This document shows positions 1-7,189 of a stretch of 64,000 bases of DNA, in pieces. Under the pieces are notes generated by a model that saw nothing but the letters and a program-made list of their open reading frames with translations, was not told the DNA's origin and made no database searches. A program made the translations under genes and the position numbers. Each line of letters starts with the position of its first letter. Positions within the stretch are counted from its first letter, which is position 1. The stretch lies in contig CAVQCG010000003.1 of NCBI GenBank assembly GCA_963710975.1, positions 372,001-436,000 on the forward strand, read 5' to 3'. Origin of the DNA: JBBQXH01 sp963710975 (GTDB lineage: Bacteria > Actinomycetota > Thermoleophilia > Gaiellales > Gaiellaceae).

Positions 1-1
1 G

Positions 2-202
2 TTCACACCGGAGCAGCGCTTCCTCTCGGAGGATGAGAGCTTCGCAGTGGCGGTCGAGTTCCGACGCCAGCATCCCTGGAGGTTGCGCCTTCTCACGTGG
101 ATCCTGGGCTGGGACGATCTCCGCTCCGATGCGGCCGTGAGAGACTTCGTCCGCAGTCGGCCGTTCGTGTCATTCCGTCCGGCGGACCCCTCCCCGCTCT
201 GA
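2..202 (+). CDS. C-terminal fragment of an unidentified protein (cut by window start)
   Basis: Frame 2 is open from the window edge to a TGA at 200-202, giving 66 residues that end in SFRPADPSPL. The composition (mixed acidic, aromatic and arginine residues, tryptophans at residues 26, 33 and 37) is that of a normal globular protein rather than a shadow frame, and no start codon is needed because the gene begins outside the window. I do not recognise the family. It lies just upstream of, and on the same strand as, the ACR3 remnant. Confidence 0.45.
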   Translation, partial: FTPEQRFLSEDESFAVAVEFRRQHPWRLRLLTWILGWDDLRSDAAVRDFVRSRPFVSFRPADPSPL

Positions 203-320
203 GATCGTTTGTTCTGCAACCGGTACACGCGAGGGCTTGGGCCTTTCGGACACCCGAAGGGACGCCCTCAGCCGAGGGCGGCTGCCACTGGCTGTCAAAG
301 GCAACATGAGGCCACTGCGC

Positions 321-451
321 ACGAGAGCGTCTTCGGGTCGTTGCAACGGTTGACCCCGCTGATCGAGGTTCCCGTGCTCGTCGCGCTCGTGTACGTATCG
401 CTTTGGGCCGGTCGGCGCTTCGATGGCTGGCCCGAAGCGCGGGGCGAATGA
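321..451 (+). pseudogene. C-terminal remnant of ACR3-type arsenite efflux permease
   Basis: The reading frame contains LTPLIEVPVLVALVYVSLWA followed by GRRF, which matches the last transmembrane helix and arginine-rich tail of ACR3 family arsenite permeases (a conserved xLxEVPVLxALV helix). Only about 40 residues are left; the nine preceding helices are missing and the upstream DNA is not permease-like. The stop codon TGA at 449-451 is also the first three bases of an IS3-type terminus, so an insertion sequence supplied or replaced the native end. It is a dead fragment of an arsenic resistance gene; an intact ArsR-family regulator gene lies 2.6 kb downstream. Confidence 0.6.
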
Positions 452-490
452 CCGGCCCCCGTTTGTCGGTCCGGCCGCTATGAGAGTCGG
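449..490. repeat. Solitary IS3-type terminal repeat
   Basis: The sequence starting TGACCGGCCCCCGTTTGTCG at 449 continues into TCCGGCCGCTATGAGAGT and matches the terminus at 1409-1455 (TGACGGGCCTCCGTTAGTCG then TCCGGCCGCCGCTATGAGAG) with few differences. No transposase in the following 150 bases matches the element at 1409-2218, so this is a lone end of a related copy, left by deletion or recombination. Confidence 0.6.
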
Positions 491-637
491 GCCGTCACGC
501 GGGCTGTATCGATCCTTGTGATCGGGGACAGCTCGTTGGGCCTCCCGGGTGGCATGTAACGAGGAGTCTTGTCGAAGAAGACGAGAATGATGGGCACATG
601 ACACTCGGGACGACTCAGAGAGCGCCGGCGTGATGCC

Positions 638-1261
638 TTAGACGGTGCGGGGTCGCCACGGCTCGTGCTCGTGCGCGAGCCAGACCAGCTCGGGGTCGAG
701 CGCGCGCACCCGCAGCTGGCCTTCGGTGTGCGGCTCGTCGAGCTCGCCGAACCAAACCGCCACGTCGCCGCCGACGACGACCGGACGCCCGCCAGTCTCG
801 ACGACGACCACCTGCATGCCGCGTGTGTGGCCCGGCGCCGGGACGAGCCGGAGCCCGGGAAGCAGCTCGAGCTCGCCGTCGACCGGCACGTACCGCACGC
901 CGGGCGCCTCGACCCACTCGCGAATGGTGTAGTCGTCCTCGCTGCGCGCGTCGTCGAGCTCCCGACGCTGGACGTAGATCGGCCTGCCGGCGAAGAGGTG
1001 GTTGCCGCCGCAGTGGTCGAAGTGCAGGTGTGTGTTGACGACGATGTCGATGCCGGCGAGGTCGAAGTCCTGCTTGCTCAGTGGACGGAGGCGGGGATCG
1101 AGGTCGGCCACCGCCGGGTGCAGCTCCGTCATGCCGGTGTCGACCAGCACGCGCGCATCGGGATGGTCGATGACGTGCACGTAGACCGGCATCCGCTCGC
1201 CCTCGGCGAGCAGGTCGGCAACGCGGACTGGCGTGATGGTGATCGAGGCGGGGGCGTTCAT
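638..1261 (-). CDS. Metallo-beta-lactamase fold hydrolase, N-acyl homoserine lactonase-like
   Basis: The 207-residue product carries the zinc-binding signature NTHLHFDHCGG (HxHxDH) near residue 75, a downstream PAPGHTRGMQ histidine motif and a GGDVAVWFG aspartate motif, in the order typical of AttM/AiiA-like lactonases and related quorum-quenching or general MBL-fold hydrolases. Its length is a little short of the 220-250 residues usual for the group. The start ATG at 1261 overlaps the stop of a 14-codon ORF that has the only good ribosome binding site here, so translation is probably coupled to it. It sits between a lone IS end and a decayed IS3 element, so it is probably acquired or passenger DNA. 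The true substrate cannot be told from sequence. Confidence 0.85.
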   Translation of the reverse strand: MNAPASITITPVRVADLLAEGERMPVYVHVIDHPDARVLVDTGMTELHPAVADLDPRLRPLSKQDFDLAGIDIVVNTHLHFDHCGGNHLFAGRPIYVQRRELDDARSEDDYTIREWVEAPGVRYVPVDGELELLPGLRLVPAPGHTRGMQVVVVETGGRPVVVGGDVAVWFGELDEPHTEGQLRVRALDPELVWLAHEHEPWRPRTV

Positions 1262-1302
1262 TGTGTACCGACCGCCGCGGTGGTGGTTGATATGTGAGTC
1301 AT
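1258..1302 (-). CDS. 14-residue leader ORF translationally coupled to the lactonase gene
   Basis: A strong AAAGGAGG ribosome binding site on the minus strand (about 1317-1308) precedes ATG at 1302, encoding MTHISTTTAAVGTQ. Its TGA (1260-1258) overlaps the ATG of the metallo-hydrolase in an ATGA arrangement. The downstream gene has no good ribosome binding site of its own. Either this is a true coupling leader, or a one-base indel has split the N-terminus of the hydrolase gene; the sequence alone cannot decide. Confidence 0.45.
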   Translation of the reverse strand: MTHISTTTAAVGTQ

Positions 1303-1421
1303 GATGACCTCCTTTACCGGTTACTGGCTGACGCGCGGCCGGCCGCACTGCCTCGCGCGCTGGCTGAGCAGCTCCTTCAGTCGTTGGCTGGTAGAGCAGT
1401 GAGCCGGGTGACGGGCCTCCG

Positions 1422-1855
1422 TTAGTCGGTCCGGCCGCCGCTATGAGAGTTGGGGTCGGTTGTGCTGGGCTCCTTCGGTCACGGTAGCGGCGAAGGGCGG
1501 CGGGAGCTCTCCAGCCGAGACTGCTGTGTGGCCGCCGGTGGTTGTAGATGGTTCTCCAGTCAGCGATGACCGTTTGCGCCTCGAGCATGGAGTCGAATGC
1601 CTCGACCGAGAGCATCTCGTCGCGGACGCGGGAGCCGAACGACTCCACGAACGGGTTCTGCCACGGGGAGCCCGGCTCGATGAAGCTGCGCTCGGCCCCG
1701 CTGAAGCGGCACCAGTCGCGCAGGGCGTTGGCGGTCATCTCGGGGCCTGGTGGCGCTGGGTGGAGCGGTGCTGCCCCGTGATCTGGCACGCCCGCCGCTC
1801 CACAGACCGAACCGCTCGACGATCATGCGAACGGCATCGCGTCTGCGCGACGGGC
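1422..1855 (-). pseudogene. IS3-family transposase OrfB, internally deleted
   Basis: The N-terminal part (LLSPSRRRDAVRMIVERFG) follows directly on orfA, and the C-terminal part retains EMTANALRDWCRF, PGSPWQNPFVESF and YNHRRPHSSLGW, the region around the catalytic glutamate of the IS3 DDE domain. Roughly 150 residues between them, including the first catalytic aspartate and most of the second block, are missing, and the two halves lie in different frames. The protein cannot be functional. Confidence 0.75.
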
Positions 1856-2144
1856 TCAGAAGTTTCCCTTCGCGATCTCCTTCAGCGCCTGATTCTCGAG
1901 CAGCTGATCGGCGACGATCCGCTTCAACCTCGCGTTCTCGCGCTCGAGCTCCTTCAGCCGCTTCGCGTCGTCGGCCTTCAGGCCGCCGTACTGCGCCCGC
2001 CAGCGCTGCAGCATCTGCTCCGACACCTCCAACTGCTTCGCGACCACCGGCGACCTCCTGCCCCTCCCCGAGGAGACGGTCGGCCTCACGCAACTTCCTG
2101 ATGATCTGCTCCGGCGAATGCCGCCGGCGTCTCGACGATCCCAT
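1856..2144 (-). pseudogene. IS3-family transposase OrfA with frameshift
   Basis: The product begins MGSSRRRRHSPEQIIRKLRE, a typical IS3 OrfA helix-turn-helix start, and continues in a second frame as VVAKQLEVSEQMLQRWRAQY and a leucine-zipper segment ending LLENQALKEIAKGNF. The switch between frames occurs near 2055 and requires a one-base insertion or two-base deletion. Apart from that, the domain order and length (about 96 residues) are those of an intact OrfA, so the frameshift may be recent or a sequencing error; the partner orfB is clearly dead. Confidence 0.75.
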
Positions 2145-2454
2145 CGCTCCGATTGTCCTCCTTGCCCACGCATGGGCGGTAAGACTCTCGAAGCGACCGG
2201 ACCGACCTCACCGGGTCACGCCACGAACCGCTACGCAGCCGACGATCTGACAGAACCTGTCCGTGGCCGGGGTGCGAGTGCGCGCGTTCGCTGTGTGGGC
2301 GTGGAACGCTCGATACGCACACCAACGCGGTTACAGCGGTTCATGCGTGCCGCCCTGCACTGATCTGACTAGTGCGAGCTTCACGTTCTTCACGGCGGAT
2401 ACGGATCCTGCACTTGGTGCCCTCAGCAGCCGGTCCATAGCGGCCGTGCTGCGT

Positions 2455-2910
2455 TCAACGTAAGTCTCTTTCGATTGGTGCCACCGTTTCAACGCTGAGG
2501 TTGAGGTGAACGGGGATGCGTACGGCGGCGGAGACAAGACAGCCTTGCTCGGCGCGTTTGGCTGCCTTGTGGAGGTCGCCTTCACGGCCGGGGTCGGTGT
2601 CAGCGCTGACTTGTAGCCGGACGGCCTTGAAGCCGAACGGCTCCTTGCCCTCGCGGCCGACGGCGCCTTCGGCGCTGATCGCGAGCGCGTGGAGCGGGAT
2701 CTCGCTGCGGTCGGCGATCGCGATGAGCGTGACGGCGTAGCACGAGGCGATGGCCGCGACGAGGAAGTCCTCGGGACTCCAGAGGTCGGGGAAGTCGCCG
2801 TTGAACTCGGGAGGCGTCGCGATCTCGACCGGCGGCTTGCCGGGCACGGTCGCAAGGACGTGCCTGCCGCCCGGCCAGGCGATCTCGACGGGGAAGCGGT
2901 AGTCGCTCAT
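2455..2910 (-). CDS. OsmC family protein (organic hydroperoxide reductase fold)
   Basis: The 151-residue protein has the OsmC/Ohr layout: an N-terminal beta sheet with WPGGRHVL, a helix around LWSPEDFLVAAIASCYAVTL carrying the first redox cysteine (about residue 57), and a second conserved region EQGCLVSAAVRIP with the second cysteine (about residue 128). Both cysteines of the peroxidatic pair appear to be present, so thiol-dependent peroxidase activity is likely, but YhfA-like members of unknown role look similar. It is divergently transcribed from an ArsR-type regulator with 72 bp between the leader ORF and arsR, so it is probably under that regulator. Its ATG overlaps the stop of a 19-codon ORF. 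Confidence 0.85.
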   Translation of the reverse strand: MSDYRFPVEIAWPGGRHVLATVPGKPPVEIATPPEFNGDFPDLWSPEDFLVAAIASCYAVTLIAIADRSEIPLHALAISAEGAVGREGKEPFGFKAVRLQVSADTDPGREGDLHKAAKRAEQGCLVSAAVRIPVHLNLSVETVAPIERDLR

Positions 2911-2966
2911 GCCGTGCTCGCTGCCCGCTGGATGCGCTCTTCCTTCGCGTTCTCGATGGGCTTCAT
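2907..2966 (-). CDS. 19-residue leader ORF coupled to osmC-like gene
   Basis: A GGAAGGAGTG ribosome binding site lies just upstream of ATG at 2966. The ORF encodes MKPIENAKEERIQRAASTA and its TGA overlaps the ATG of the OsmC gene (ATGA, 2910-2907). The peptide is a charged helix without recognisable function. The arrangement repeats that seen before the metallo-hydrolase gene. Confidence 0.45.
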   Translation of the reverse strand: MKPIENAKEERIQRAASTA

Positions 2967-2998
2967 CGTGTCAGCACTCCTTCCGTTGGTTCTGCTAT

Positions 2999-3012
2999 TT
3001 TACCACTGTAAA
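2999..3012. promoter_or_regulatory. Candidate ArsR operator in the osmC-arsR divergent region
   Basis: TTTAC-CACT-GTAAA is a perfect five-base inverted repeat with a four-base spacer, lying in the only AT-rich segment between the two divergent transcription units and 27 bp upstream of the arsR start. The size and position fit a winged-helix dimer site. Binding is inferred. Confidence 0.5.
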
Positions 3013-3038
3013 GTTGTGTAGTAGATGAGGAGTGAAAC

Positions 3039-3380
3039 ATGGAACTGCCCCATCCACTTCCAGATCCGCTCGTCGACCTGATTGCGCGCCGCTTCCGTGC
3101 CATGGGCGAGCCCATGAGGATCCGCCTCCTCGACCGCTTGCGCGAAGGCGAGGCAACGGTCGCCGAGCTGACCGAAGCGCTCGACGCTTCCCAGCAGAAC
3201 GTCTCGAAGCACCTCGCGGTGCTCGCCGACACCGGCATCGTCGGACGCCGCAAGGACGGCACCCGGGTCTACTACAGGATCACCGACGAGAGCGTCCTTG
3301 CGATCTGCGAGGAGGTCTGCGGCAGCGTGCAGCGCCAGCTCGCCGAACTCCATGGCATCCTCGCAGGAGCGGGAAGATGA
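3039..3380 (+). CDS. ArsR family winged-helix transcriptional regulator
   Basis: The 113-residue protein has the ArsR fold: FRAMGEPMRIRLLDRL at the N-terminus, a recognition helix ASQQNVSKHLAVLADTGIVG and a wing GRRKDGTRVYYRI. The metal-box cysteines (ELCVCDL) of classical arsenic or cadmium sensors are absent, so it may respond to an organic ligand, oxidation or another cue. A GAGGAG ribosome binding site precedes the ATG. The stop overlaps the next ATG (ATGA at 3377-3380), so it heads an operon with a small membrane protein and an MMPL transporter, and probably represses both that operon and the divergent osmC gene. Confidence 0.9.
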   Translation: MELPHPLPDPLVDLIARRFRAMGEPMRIRLLDRLREGEATVAELTEALDASQQNVSKHLAVLADTGIVGRRKDGTRVYYRITDESVLAICEEVCGSVQRQLAELHGILAGAGR

Positions 3381-3499
3381 CCTGGAAGTCCTGGCCACTC
3401 GAGCGCGTCCTGTTCGCGCTCGCCGGCACCGTAGCGCTCGCGAGTGTCGCCCTTGGCGTGGCGGTGGGCCCGTGGTTCCGCGGCGCGTGCAGCCGATGA
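3377..3499 (+). CDS. Small one-helix membrane protein, DUF2892-like
   Basis: The 40-residue product MTWKSWPLERVLFALAGTVA... has one hydrophobic span and the RVLFALAGTVxLxSVxLG pattern of the first helix of DUF2892 (YgaP membrane domain-like) proteins, whose normal length of about 65 residues includes a second helix that is missing here. It overlaps arsR at its start and the MMPL gene at its end, both by four bases, so all three are translationally coupled. It is either a truncated DUF2892 protein or a genuine single-span peptide accompanying the transporter. Confidence 0.65.
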   Translation: MTWKSWPLERVLFALAGTVALASVALGVAVGPWFRGACSR

Positions 3500-5658
3500 C
3501 GGTCTCTACTGCTCCGGCTGCCGCGCAGCCGCCGGAAGTCGTCCACGCGGTCGCGAACGTCGGCCCGCTCGGCAGGCTCGGCCGCTGGACGGCGACGCAC
3601 CGCCGCACAGTCGTGATCTCCTGGCTCGTCATCGTGATCGGCCTCGGAGTCTTCGCGCCGCGTGTGGAAAAGGCCCTGTCGGGTGCGGGCTGGGAGGCGT
3701 CCGGCTCGGAGTCCGTCGTCGCACGGGACCTTGTTCAGGAGAACTTCGGCGGGCAGTCGAGCAATGGCCTGCTGGTCGTCGTCCACTCACCGACACGGAC
3801 CGTCGGAAGCCAGGCGTTCGCCGCTGCAGTAGCACGATCCACCGCGATCCTCCGCTCCGACTCGCGCGTCGCCTCGATCGTGCCGCCGACCCGGGGTCTC
3901 TCGATTTCCCGAGATGGACACACCGCGATCGTCCGGGCAGGCGCCGCGGCCGACCCGACCGAGATGGTGCAGGTCGCCGATGCCCTCAAGGACAAACTCG
4001 CCGCCGCAGGCGGCAACGGCGTGGGCGTGTACCTGACCGGCGCCTCTGCGATGTGGTCGGACTTCAACACCGCGAACCGCAACGCGATGATGAAGTCCGA
4101 GCTCTACTCCTGGCCGATCACGCTCGCAATTCTCGTGATCGCGTTCGGGGCTCTCGTCGCCGCTGGTCTGCCGCTGATGCTCACGATCGTCGGCCTCGTC
4201 GCGGCCGCGGGCTCCCTCTACATCGCCTCCCGGATCGGTGAGGTGTCGATCTGGGCGATGAACTTCGCGCTCATGTTCGCGCTCGCACTCGGGATCGACT
4301 ATGCGCTCTTCATCGTCAACCGCTTCCGCGGCGCCCTCTTCGGGTCGAAACTCGACCCGGTCGACGCGGTCACCGTCACGATGGACACCGCCGGCAAGGC
4401 CGTCCTCTTCTCGGGCGCGACCGTGCTCGTCTCCCTCTCCGCGGTGATGCTCGTGCCGAGCCCTGCGTTCCGCTCGATGGCGCTCGGCATCATGCTCGCC
4501 GTCGTCTTCATCCTCGCCGCCGCGCTCACCCTGCTGCCCGCGACGCTCGCCAAGCTGGGGCCGAAGGTCGACAAGGGCTCGCTTCGCTGGGTGCACTCCG
4601 GCGAGCACCGCTCACCCGCCTTCGCCCGCTGGGCCGAGCGGATCTGGCGCCATCCGATCCTCTTTGGGACAGGGGCGCTCGCAATCCTCCTCGTCCTCGC
4701 GCTGCCGATCTTCGGGCTGAAGACCGGCATGCCCTCGATCAAGGTCGTCCCGAAGACGGATTCGTCCCGGCAGGGCTACGCAGTCGTCCAACAGGCCTTT
4801 GGGCCCGGCGCCCCCGGCCAGCTCCAGATCGTCGGCCCGCAAAGCGGAGCTGCGGCGGCCTCGGCCGTGCTCGCCAAAGACCCGGGCATCGCCCGCGTCT
4901 TTGAGGCCCGGACGGCCCCGGCCGGAGCGCTCGCGCTGATCGAGGCCGTCCCCCAGCAGGACCCGTCCGACAAGGCGGTCGGCAGCACGATCGACCGACT
5001 CCGCACAACTCTTCCCGGCGGGATGCTCGTCGGTGGCGCAGCCGCCGAGAACCACGATCTCGAACGGGCCCTCTCCGCCAAGACCCCGCTCGTGATCGGC
5101 GTCGTCCTCGGCCTCGGCTTCCTCCTGCTCCTCATCGCACTGCAGGCCCCCGTGATCGCCGCCCTCGGCGTGCTCACGAACCTGCTCGCGGTCGGGGCCG
5201 CCTTCGGCGCCGCCCGCCTCATCTTCCAGGACGGCCACGGCGCCGGCCTGCTCGGCTTCGAGCCGCAGGGCTTCCTCGACGCCTGGGGCCCGGTCTTCTT
5301 CTTCGCGATGATCTTCGCGATCTCGATGGACTACACCGTCTTCCTGCTGTCCTCGGCCAAGGAACACTGGGACCGCAGCCACGACCCGAAGGAAGCCGTC
5401 GTCGGCGGACTCGCCCACTCCGGCCGCGTCATCTTCGCCGCCGCCGCCGTAATGGTTGCCGTCTTCTTCACCTTCGCCCTCTCCGGGCCGCTGCCCCCGA
5501 AGGAAATGGGCGTCATCCTCGGCATCGCCGTCCTCCTCGATGCCATGCTCATCCGGCTCGTCCTCGTCCCGGTCGCACTTCGCCTTCTCGGGCGATCCGC
5601 ATGGGCCCTCCCGCGCTGGCTCGACCGCATCCTGCCCAACGTCCGATTCGGCCACTGA
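3496..5658 (+). CDS. MMPL/RND family membrane transporter
   Basis: The 720-residue protein has a first transmembrane helix at about residues 37-55, an extracytoplasmic domain, a block of five helices (about 205-370) with the TM4 signature GIDYALFIVNRFR, a second extracytoplasmic domain, and a final block with SMDYTVFLLSSAKE in TM10. This is the two-fold architecture of MmpL/YdfJ-type proton-driven exporters of lipids or hydrophobic compounds. The start chosen (ATG 3496) overlaps the stop of the upstream small ORF; the frame is open further upstream only as a shadow of arsR. Control by the operon's ArsR-type protein suggests an inducible efflux role; the substrate is unknown. Confidence 0.92.
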   Translation: MTVSTAPAAAQPPEVVHAVANVGPLGRLGRWTATHRRTVVISWLVIVIGLGVFAPRVEKALSGAGWEASGSESVVARDLVQENFGGQSSNGLLVVVHSPTRTVGSQAFAAAVARSTAILRSDSRVASIVPPTRGLSISRDGHTAIVRAGAAADPTEMVQVADALKDKLAAAGGNGVGVYLTGASAMWSDFNTANRNAMMKSELYSWPITLAILVIAFGALVAAGLPLMLTIVGLVAAAGSLYIASRIGEVSIWAMNFALMFALALGIDYALFIVNRFRGALFGSKLDPVDAVTVTMDTAGKAVLFSGATVLVSLSAVMLVPSPAFRSMALGIMLAVVFILAAALTLLPATLAKLGPKVDKGSLRWVHSGEHRSPAFARWAERIWRHPILFGTGALAILLVLALPIFGLKTGMPSIKVVPKTDSSRQGYAVVQQAFGPGAPGQLQIVGPQSGAAAASAVLAKDPGIARVFEARTAPAGALALIEAVPQQDPSDKAVGSTIDRLRTTLPGGMLVGGAAAENHDLERALSAKTPLVIGVVLGLGFLLLLIALQAPVIAALGVLTNLLAVGAAFGAARLIFQDGHGAGLLGFEPQGFLDAWGPVFFFAMIFAISMDYTVFLLSSAKEHWDRSHDPKEAVVGGLAHSGRVIFAAAAVMVAVFFTFALSGPLPPKEMGVILGIAVLLDAMLIRLVLVPVALRLLGRSAWALPRWLDRILPNVRFGH

Positions 5659-5667
5659 ACGTTCCGA

Positions 5668-6306
5668 TCACGGCCTACGCGCCATGCCGATCACGTGGGG
5701 TGAGACGGGTCGGGCGAACAGGCAGGACGGAAACGAGAAGCGCCGGACGCGCTCGATGTGAAAGCCCTGTCGCTCGATTGCGGTGAGTGTGTCCCGATGG
5801 CTGTGGCAGCCACCGGCGAGCTTGGGCCATAGTCGGTCGAGGTTACGCTGGGCGTGTGCGAGGCGCGGTGTCTGCGCTCGGACATGCTCGTAGAAGCGAA
5901 GCTCGCCGCCCGGGCGCAGGACGCGATGGAGCTCTGCGAGGGCCTGGTCGGGATCGGCCACGCTGCAGAGAACAAGAGCGGCGACGGCGCCGTCGAAGGA
6001 GCCGTCGTCGTACTCGAGCGACTCGGCGAGGCCGTCGACGACCCTGACATGCACGGGCGCGGCGGCGGCGTTTCGCGTTGCAAGGCGGCGCAGATACGGC
6101 TCCGGCTCGAGCGCCACGACCTCAGCGACGGACTCGGGGTAGAGGGCGAAGTTGAGCCCGTTGCCGGCGCCGACCTCGAGCACCCGTCCGGAGAGGCCCT
6201 CGAGCAGCTCCCGACGATGGTCGGTGGCCCCATGTCCTTCAGCCTGGTTGCTGGCCCAGGCGTAGAGGCGTGCGAAGACCGGGTGGTGGCAGCCCCGTAG
6301 GCTCAT
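5668..6306 (-). CDS. Class I SAM-dependent methyltransferase
   Basis: The 212-residue protein shows motif I LEVGAGNGLNFALYP, motif II near VVALEPEPYLRR, an acidic post-motif EYDDGSFDGAVAALVLCSV and motif III LHRVLRPGGELRFYEHV, the UbiE/methyltransf_11 pattern. The C-terminal part (PKLAGGCHSHRDTLTAIE) resembles small-molecule or phospholipid-type methyltransferases in actinobacteria. It converges on the MMPL gene with a nine-base gap, so it is not part of that operon. The substrate cannot be assigned. Confidence 0.88.
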   Translation of the reverse strand: MSLRGCHHPVFARLYAWASNQAEGHGATDHRRELLEGLSGRVLEVGAGNGLNFALYPESVAEVVALEPEPYLRRLATRNAAAAPVHVRVVDGLAESLEYDDGSFDGAVAALVLCSVADPDQALAELHRVLRPGGELRFYEHVRAQTPRLAHAQRNLDRLWPKLAGGCHSHRDTLTAIERQGFHIERVRRFSFPSCLFARPVSPHVIGMARRP

Positions 6307-6361
6307 CGAGCGAGATGGGCTCCTGCCGAGGCCGGCGGAATCGAGCCGGCCGACGGCTTGC

Positions 6362-6739
6362 TCATGGGCTGAGGGTTCGCGCCGCCTGAGGCCGAAACCC
6401 CGCGCAGGCGAGGTTCATCTGCACGATCCGACCATCCTCCACGGTCGCGTAGCCTGTGTGCTCGTTCTCCTGGTGGCCCTTCTCCGGGTCGACGCCGCGG
6501 AAGCGGTAGCGGATCCTTACGCGATCGGCGACCTGAGCGCAGTCGCTCTCGACCACCTCGAAGTCATCGAGCGGCTCGAGCCAGTAGCGGTACCGGGCGG
6601 CTGCTTCCGTTGCCCCGGCGTGCTCGCGCAGGCGATGCGGCGTGAGCGCCGTGAACGTCGCCTCGCGCGCGAAGCAACTCTCGATCGCGGCGTAGTCTCG
6701 CGCTTCGATCGCATTCAGCAGACGTTCGCATGCCTCCAT
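6362..6739 (-). CDS. SnoaL/NTF2-like fold protein
   Basis: Starting at the ATG at 6739 the product is 125 residues, MEACERLLNAIEARDYAAIE onwards, with the pattern of an NTF2-like cone: an N-terminal helix, AREATFTALTPHRLREHAG, YWLEPLDDFEVVESDCAQVA and a final strand GRIVQMNLACAGF. The frame is open 35 codons upstream but that part is basic and unlike the family, so I chose the internal ATG. Such proteins are small-molecule isomerases, hydrolases or ligand-binding proteins; no specific role can be given. Confidence 0.75.
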   Translation of the reverse strand: MEACERLLNAIEARDYAAIESCFAREATFTALTPHRLREHAGATEAAARYRYWLEPLDDFEVVESDCAQVADRVRIRYRFRGVDPEKGHQENEHTGYATVEDGRIVQMNLACAGFRPQAARTLSP

Positions 6740-6885
6740 ACCACGAGGGTACCCTGGCTCTTCGCCGGTGCCGTCGTCAGCCAGACTGATTCCTTGTCTC
6801 GGATGACGCCGCGATTCTTCGTCCTGTGGGATCCGTACTCCCACCGTACGCGCAGCAACTCTTTTCGACGTCTAGACTGGCACAA

Positions 6886-6908
6886 GAAAGTAGCCCATTT
6901 GCTGGGCT
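6886..6908 (-). terminator. Rho-independent terminator after tRNA-Lys
   Basis: On the minus strand AGCCCA-GCAAA-TGGGCT (6908-6892) forms a six-base-pair hairpin followed by ACTTTCTT, starting eight bases past the tRNA 3' end. Confidence 0.6.
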
Positions 6909-6915
6909 TTCGTGA

Positions 6916-6988
6916 TGGGCCGTACTGGACTCGAACCAGTGACCTTGGGATTAAAAGTCCCCTGCTCTACCAGCTGAGCTAACGGCCC
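6916..6988 (-). tRNA. tRNA-Lys (anticodon TTT)
   Basis: The minus strand folds as a 73-nt tRNA with acceptor GGGCCGT/ACGGCCC and discriminator A, a D arm TAGCTCAGCTGGTAGAGCA, an anticodon loop CTTTTAA with anticodon TTT, and a T arm with GGTTCGAGTCC. No CCA is encoded. Confidence 0.95.
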
Positions 6989-7189
6989 CGACGTCGAGTA
7001 TAGGAACCGCCGGGCTTCGCTCCGCGGGCGGCTCATTCCCCCGATCGGGGCATGCATCCATCCGACCGATGGTCGATCCTTGCTGCGGGGGGTCGCATAG
7101 AACGTGGGGCCGCAGCCCACGTCTCGACCTGCGAGGCGGCTCGACATCGGGCCGCCTCCACTATTTCCGGCCGTAGAATCGCAGCCGAC

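Larger units (their letters stand above)
1409..2218 (-). mobile_element. Decayed IS3-family insertion sequence
   Basis: The element reads on the minus strand. Its right end at 1409 begins TGACGGGCCTCC and contains GTCGGTCCGG; the left end, read inward from 2218, begins TGACCCGGTGAGGTCGGTCC, so the two termini share TGAC and GTCGGTCCGG in the same order. Between them lie relics of orfA and orfB of an IS3-type two-frame transposase. No matching target duplication is visible at the flanks. The total length of about 810 bp, against 1.2-1.3 kb for intact members, fits the large internal deletion in orfB. Confidence 0.75.

Noticed and set aside
4612..5655. A 347-codon minus-strand frame opposite the MMPL gene
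   Set aside because: Low-complexity Glu/Gly/Asp translation expected from antisense of a membrane protein at high GC.
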